Below are positions 5,103 to 8,528 of a stretch of DNA of 8,528 nucleotides, one piece after another. The notes under the pieces are model-generated. The model ran no database searches, had not been told where the DNA came from, and saw nothing but the letters and a program-made list of their open reading frames with translations. The DNA lies in NCBI GenBank assembly GCA_949127695.1, contig CASBQH010000394.1:1-8528 (forward strand). Reading direction: 5' to 3'. This DNA is from Synechococcales cyanobacterium PMM_0073 (lineage in GTDB: Bacteria > Cyanobacteriota > Cyanobacteriia > Elainellales > Elainellaceae). A program made the position numbers and the translations under genes. Numbering within the stretch: the stretch's first letter is position 1; each line of letters starts with the position of its first letter.

Positions 5103-7757
5103 ATGCCGAACAATCGTGGATTACCCATCCGTAATCTGCCGCTCAGCGTTTTGCTGGTGGTGCCCTTCGTACTACAAACCTTTGTAGTCGTCAGTTTAAC
5201 GGGCTGGATCTCGCTGCAAAACGGCCAAAAAGCCGTCAATGATCTAGCCAGACAGCTCCGCAGCGAAGTCAGCGCCCGGATTCAGCAAAAGCTGAGCGAT
5301 CACCTGAGAATAGCGCCGCTGGTGAATCAGATCAATATTGATGCAATCCGGCTTAGGACGCTTGATCTCGATAACCGGGCGCTGATCCAGCAGCAGTTAG
5401 ATGCCCAGCTGCGTCAGTTTAATCAGCTCAGCGGCATTACGCTCGCCACCGCAGCGCCCGACTATGCGGGCATGGTCTATGACAATCAGGGACGGCGAAT
5501 TCTTAGCCTCTGGAATCCAGAGCAGGGCGGCGTCACCGATAGCGTTTTAGATGCCAAAGGCGCTGTCATTTCCCAAGAAATCGACCTTGACTATGATCAT
5601 CGTCAGCGCCCCTGGTATCAAGCCGCAGTCAAAGCGGGTCGGCCAATTTGGCAGGCTCCCTATGTGACGATTAATCCTCAGAGGCTGGTAATCTCTGCCG
5701 ATCAGCCGTTCTATGACGCTCAGGGCAAGCTGCTGGGCGTGGCCGATGCGGAGCTGACGCTGGCTAGCATTGGTGAGTTTCTGGCTCAGATTCACATTGG
5801 CAAAACGGGGCAGACCTTCATCATTGAGCGCAGCGGCGAGCTGGTGGCCAGCTCTACTCAGCAGCAACCCTTTCAAATCAACCCTAAAACGCAAGAGCCT
5901 GAGCGTCTGTTGGCGACTCAAAGCAGTGATCGACTGGTGAGCCAGACGGCCAAATTTTTGAGCCAAAGGTTTAAGCAGTTCGATCAAATTGAGGCTCAGC
6001 AGCAGCTTGACTTTAAGCTGGCGGGGGAGCGGATGTTTTTGCAGGTGATGCCGTTTCAAGACAAGCAGGGTCTAGACTGGCTCGTGGTGGTGACGGTTCC
6101 AGAAGCAGACTTTATGGAAACGATCAATGCCAATACCCGCAGCACAATTTGGCTTTGCTTGGGCGCATTGCTGGTGTCCGCAGCCATCGGACTGCTGACC
6201 GCTCGACGCTTGATTCAGCCGATTTTGGGCGTGATTTCAGCAGCAGATGCGCTCTCCAAGGGCAGCTGGAATCAGCATCTGCCGCCCTCGCGGTTTGGCG
6301 AACTGTCGCTGCTGGCTGGAGCCTTCAATCATATGGCCGAGCAGCTGCAAATTTCGTTTAGCGCCCTGCAATATAACGCCCATCATGACTCGCTCACGGG
6401 TCTGCTCAACCAAACCGCCTTCCGGCTGCGGCTCCAAGAGTCGATTGCTCGCCGCGACTATTGCTTAAGCCACAGCGGCCATAGCCCTAAACTCAGCTAC
6501 TGCTTTGCCGTGCTGTTTCTCGACTTAGATTACTTCAAGCTGGTGAACGATAGCCTCGGACATTTGATTGGCGATCGGCTGCTGATTGCCGTCACCAAAC
6601 GCTTGCAGACCGCCGTCATAGCCTATCAAACTCGCGGAGTGGATCGAGCAGACCGCAGCGCCATCGCCCGATTTGGTGGCGATGAATTTGTGATCTTACT
6701 TGACCCCATTCAGGACATTACTGACGCCACGCAGCTCGCCAACCAAATTGCTGATGAGCTGCGAAAGCCCTTCAACATTGATGGCAATGAGGTGTTTATC
6801 AGCACTAGCATTGGCATTGTGATTAGCACCAATGGCGGCGCGCAGCCCGAGAGCTTTTTGCGGAATGCCGATATTGCCCTCTATCGAGCTAAGGCCAACG
6901 GCAAAGCCAGCTACGAGCTATTTGACGCGATGATGCATACGCAGGCTGTCACCCGGCTACAGCTCGAAACTGACCTGCGACGCGCCATTGAGCAGCAAGA
7001 GCTGCAAGTTTACTACCAGCCCATTCTTGAAATTCACAGCTGTCGCATTGTGGGGGTTGAAGCCTTACTGCGCTGGCAGCACCCAACGCAGGGCTGGGTT
7101 TCGCCCGCTGACTTTATTCCAATTGCCGAAGAAACTGGGTTAATTGTGCGGTTGGGAGCATGGGTGCTCCAGCAGGCCACTGCCCAGATGCAGCTCTGGC
7201 AGCAGCAGTTTGACGACTGTGCCGCCATGACGGTAAGCGTCAATCTATCAAGTCGGCAGTTCTTTCAGGCAGATTTCCTTAAATGCCTGGAGCAAACTCT
7301 CGCTCAAACCGGACTCTCGCCTCAAAACCTGAAGCTGGAAATTACAGAAAGTATTTTCATGAATCCGGGTGACGCCACGAAGGCCAAGCTCAATCGGATC
7401 AAGCAGTTTGGCATTCAGCTCAGCATAGATGATTTTGGCACGGGCTATTCTTCACTCAGCTATCTCCATCGTTTCCCAATTGATACACTCAAGATTGATC
7501 GCTCATTCATTCAGCGACTCCAGCCGGCTCAAGATAACCTAGAGATTGTGGAGGCGATTGTGGCTTTGGCGCATAAGCTGGGCATGACAACTGTGGCGGA
7601 GGGCGTAGAAACCCCAACGCAGCTGCATCGACTGCGGCAAATTGGCTGCGAGCAAGTCCAGGGCTTTCTGTTTTCTCGCCCTGTCGAAGCCAGCAAAATT
7701 ACCGCGATGTTAGCGGGCGGTAATATCTTGAGGCGAGAAGACTCAGCCAAATGCTGA
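5103..7757 (+). CDS. dCache-HAMP-GGDEF-EAL cyclic di-GMP synthase/phosphodiesterase
   Basis: This 884-residue membrane protein has, in order: membrane helix 1 (about 13-37); an extracytoplasmic double Cache domain (about 40-340) with YDHRQRPWYQAA and WQAPYV; membrane helix 2 (about 347-367); a HAMP linker (368-417); a GGDEF domain (about 427-605); and an EAL domain (about 618-870). The GGDEF signature is intact at 525-529, with metal ligand D474 in FLDLDYFK. The inhibitory RxxD site is absent (516-519 reads ADRS). The EAL domain keeps E653 (EALLRW), N714, E746 (LEITES), D776/D777 (DDFGTGYSS), K797, E833 (AEGVET) and Q853, so phosphodiesterase activity is expected. Both domains look catalytically competent; which dominates cannot be read from the sequence. 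Cache ligand binding should tune cyclic di-GMP, which in cyanobacteria affects motility, aggregation and biofilm. The ATG at 5103 directly precedes membrane helix 1; no clear ribosome site was seen. Confidence 0.95.
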   Translation: MPNNRGLPIRNLPLSVLLVVPFVLQTFVVVSLTGWISLQNGQKAVNDLARQLRSEVSARIQQKLSDHLRIAPLVNQINIDAIRLRTLDLDNRALIQQQLDAQLRQFNQLSGITLATAAPDYAGMVYDNQGRRILSLWNPEQGGVTDSVLDAKGAVISQEIDLDYDHRQRPWYQAAVKAGRPIWQAPYVTINPQRLVISADQPFYDAQGKLLGVADAELTLASIGEFLAQIHIGKTGQTFIIERSGELVASSTQQQPFQINPKTQEPERLLATQSSDRLVSQTAKFLSQRFKQFDQIEAQQQLDFKLAGERMFLQVMPFQDKQGLDWLVVVTVPEADFMETINANTRSTIWLCLGALLVSAAIGLLTARRLIQPILGVISAADALSKGSWNQHLPPSRFGELSLLAGAFNHMAEQLQISFSALQYNAHHDSLTGLLNQTAFRLRLQESIARRDYCLSHSGHSPKLSYCFAVLFLDLDYFKLVNDSLGHLIGDRLLIAVTKRLQTAVIAYQTRGVDRADRSAIARFGGDEFVILLDPIQDITDATQLANQIADELRKPFNIDGNEVFISTSIGIVISTNGGAQPESFLRNADIALYRAKANGKASYELFDAMMHTQAVTRLQLETDLRRAIEQQELQVYYQPILEIHSCRIVGVEALLRWQHPTQGWVSPADFIPIAEETGLIVRLGAWVLQQATAQMQLWQQQFDDCAAMTVSVNLSSRQFFQADFLKCLEQTLAQTGLSPQNLKLEITESIFMNPGDATKAKLNRIKQFGIQLSIDDFGTGYSSLSYLHRFPIDTLKIDRSFIQRLQPAQDNLEIVEAIVALAHKLGMTTVAEGVETPTQLHRLRQIGCEQVQGFLFSRPVEASKITAMLAGGNILRREDSAKC

Positions 7758-7758
7758 G
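7742..7758. repeat. Hairpin over the stop codon of the cyclic di-GMP enzyme gene
   Basis: CTCAGC-CAAAT-GCTGAG is a perfect 6-bp stem with a 5-base loop that contains the end of the gene and its TGA. No T-run follows, so it is not a standard terminator. It may stabilise the 3' end or be chance. Confidence 0.4.
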
Positions 7759-7788
7759 CGCGGTTGGGCTATTCTGGGCTTGACTGTG

Positions 7789-7855
7789 TTTCCTGACGTA
7801 TTTCCTGATCTGAGGCCGATTTAAGCCCGCTTGATTTGAGATTAATTTAAGACCG
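7789..7855. repeat. Short direct repeats upstream of the right-edge sensor gene
   Basis: TTTCCTGA occurs at 7789-7796 and 7801-7808, one helical turn plus about two bases apart. ATTTAAGCCCG (7819-7829) recurs with one change as ATTTAAGACCG (7845-7855). They sit in the 151-base gap before the gene at 7909 and could be regulator sites, but no consensus was recognised and no confident -10/-35 pair was found. Confidence 0.4.
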
Positions 7856-7908
7856 ACCCTGGCTAGTTTCGTGGCGCTAGAGGCTTTTAGTCTTATCTCC
7901 TATCCCCC

Positions 7909-8528
7909 ATGAACTTGAAAAAACGTCACCCAATTGGCCTTTCGCTCAACACAGCTCTGCCCTTGCTGCTGATTGGCTGCGGTTGGTACACGGTGGCTGC
8001 TCAAAGCCAGAGCCTAGAGACTGCCACCATTCAGACTTATCAGACCGCGCAGCTTCAAGCTGTCCGCAGCACCGCTCGCGCCGCTCAAATCTACGTCAAC
8101 CGCGATCTTAATCAATCAGTTAATCCAGTCAATCCAGTCTCTGCCCCAATCTCAGAGACAGTTGAGCAGAATCTGCTGAATGACGTGATCAAGCCGCTGC
8201 AAGCCGATGGCTCAAACCGGGTCTGGGTCTATTCGCCCACCGCAGTCGTGTTTGATCAAAGCGCTGACTTTCCAGCCGAATATCAGGGCAAAAGCATCGC
8301 CTTGATCTTTGCCATCCAGCGGCAGCACGGCGCTCGGCACTACGAAGAGATGACCCAAGCCGTGATGCAGGGGCGAGAGGGCGTGGGCTGGTATGTCTGG
8401 AATCCCCAAAAAGCCCGTGAGGCTGCCTCTTGGTGGGAGCCGCTGACGCGAGACAGCGGTCATGAAATTGCCGCCTGGAGTCCAGTCACCTTGGCCAATA
8501 GCCCCCACAACAAAATTTGGGTAATAGG
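7909..8528 (+). CDS. Cache-like extracytoplasmic sensor protein, N-terminal part (cut by right edge)
   Basis: The ATG at 7909 opens a frame with no stop to the window end, giving 206 full codons. The N-terminus has a basic start (MNLKKRHP) and a hydrophobic stretch (9-31) that contains LIGC, a lipobox-like motif with Cys24, so it is either a membrane anchor helix or a lipoprotein signal. The rest is extracytoplasmic in character. A helical segment (about 33-68) is followed by a mixed domain with RVWVYSPTAVVFDQSADFP, then GREGVGWYVWNPQKAREAASWWEPL and HEIAAWSPVTL...KIWVI. That pattern resembles the single-Cache-type sensor regions that precede cyclase, GGDEF, PAS or kinase domains in cyanobacterial signalling proteins. 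The output domain lies outside the window, so its activity is unknown. A 9-base tandem duplication (8122-8130, 8131-8139) encodes NPVNPV. No close ribosome site was seen. Confidence 0.75.
   Translation, partial: MNLKKRHPIGLSLNTALPLLLIGCGWYTVAAQSQSLETATIQTYQTAQLQAVRSTARAAQIYVNRDLNQSVNPVNPVSAPISETVEQNLLNDVIKPLQADGSNRVWVYSPTAVVFDQSADFPAEYQGKSIALIFAIQRQHGARHYEEMTQAVMQGREGVGWYVWNPQKAREAASWWEPLTRDSGHEIAAWSPVTLANSPHNKIWVI

Noticed and set aside
5547..6059. Minus-strand open frame of 170 codons
   Set aside because: It lies wholly opposite the Cache-coding part of the large gene, which has clear domain matches; the antisense product has no recognisable features.
7776..7828. GGGCTT (7776-7781) pairing with AAGCCC (7823-7828) as a terminator of the cyclic di-GMP gene
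   Set aside because: Only a 6-bp stem around a loop of over 40 bases and no T-run.
8212..8508. Minus-strand open frame of 98 codons near the right edge
   Set aside because: Opposite strand of the sensor gene, whose plus frame stays open from 7909 with a signal-like N-terminus and Cache-like motifs.
1..8528. Mobile element, phage, CRISPR or defence-system content
   Set aside because: No transposase, integrase, cas or nuclease motif, and no long terminal inverted repeats were seen on either strand. The genes read as ordinary chromosomal signalling and metabolic genes.

Overview
The window looks like chromosomal DNA from a cyanobacterium, probably a filamentous Leptolyngbya-like lineage (inference). 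The reasons are the protein types: a PRC-barrel protein beginning MTRELIRQSDL, a short single-membrane-span protein of a cyanobacterial type, a ferrochelatase-superfamily protein unlike ordinary HemH, and Cache-sensor signalling proteins. GC content is moderate. I saw no tRNA, rRNA, CRISPR array, transposase or phage gene. Genes are cut at both edges.

Layout. (1) 1-1908, minus strand: a PRC-barrel protein cut by the left edge, preceded by a membrane histidine kinase with a six-helix N-terminal sensor. The kinase gene is bracketed by a short direct repeat (392-422 and 1924-1945). (2) 1909-2245: a structured divergent intergenic region with a terminator-like hairpin inside the kinase leader, overlapping small dyads, and an 18-bp inverted repeat. 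(3) 2246-2944, plus strand: a NarL/FixJ-type response regulator, the likely partner of the kinase. (4) A 12-bp stem at 2955-2983 separates it from (5) a convergent ferrochelatase-superfamily gene (3007-4296, minus strand) that ends in a histidine-rich repeat tail. (6) 4380-4832, plus strand: a small membrane-anchored protein of unknown function, divergent from the chelatase gene. (7) 5103-7757, plus strand: a large dCache-HAMP-GGDEF-EAL protein predicted to make and/or degrade cyclic di-GMP. (8) 7909-8528, plus strand: the N-terminal part of another secreted or membrane-anchored sensor, cut by the right edge.

How it fits together. Most of the window is environmental sensing: a two-component pair, a cyclic di-GMP enzyme with an extracytoplasmic sensor that carries most of a known amino-acid-binding motif, and a further extracytoplasmic sensor. 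The chelatase-like gene and its small neighbour are a separate metabolic or metal-handling unit. The points most worth checking are the direct repeats flanking the kinase, the terminator and inverted repeat in the kinase leader (a possible small RNA or attenuator), the possible amino-acid ligand of the cyclic di-GMP enzyme, and the His-tailed chelatase with an altered active-site neighbourhood.
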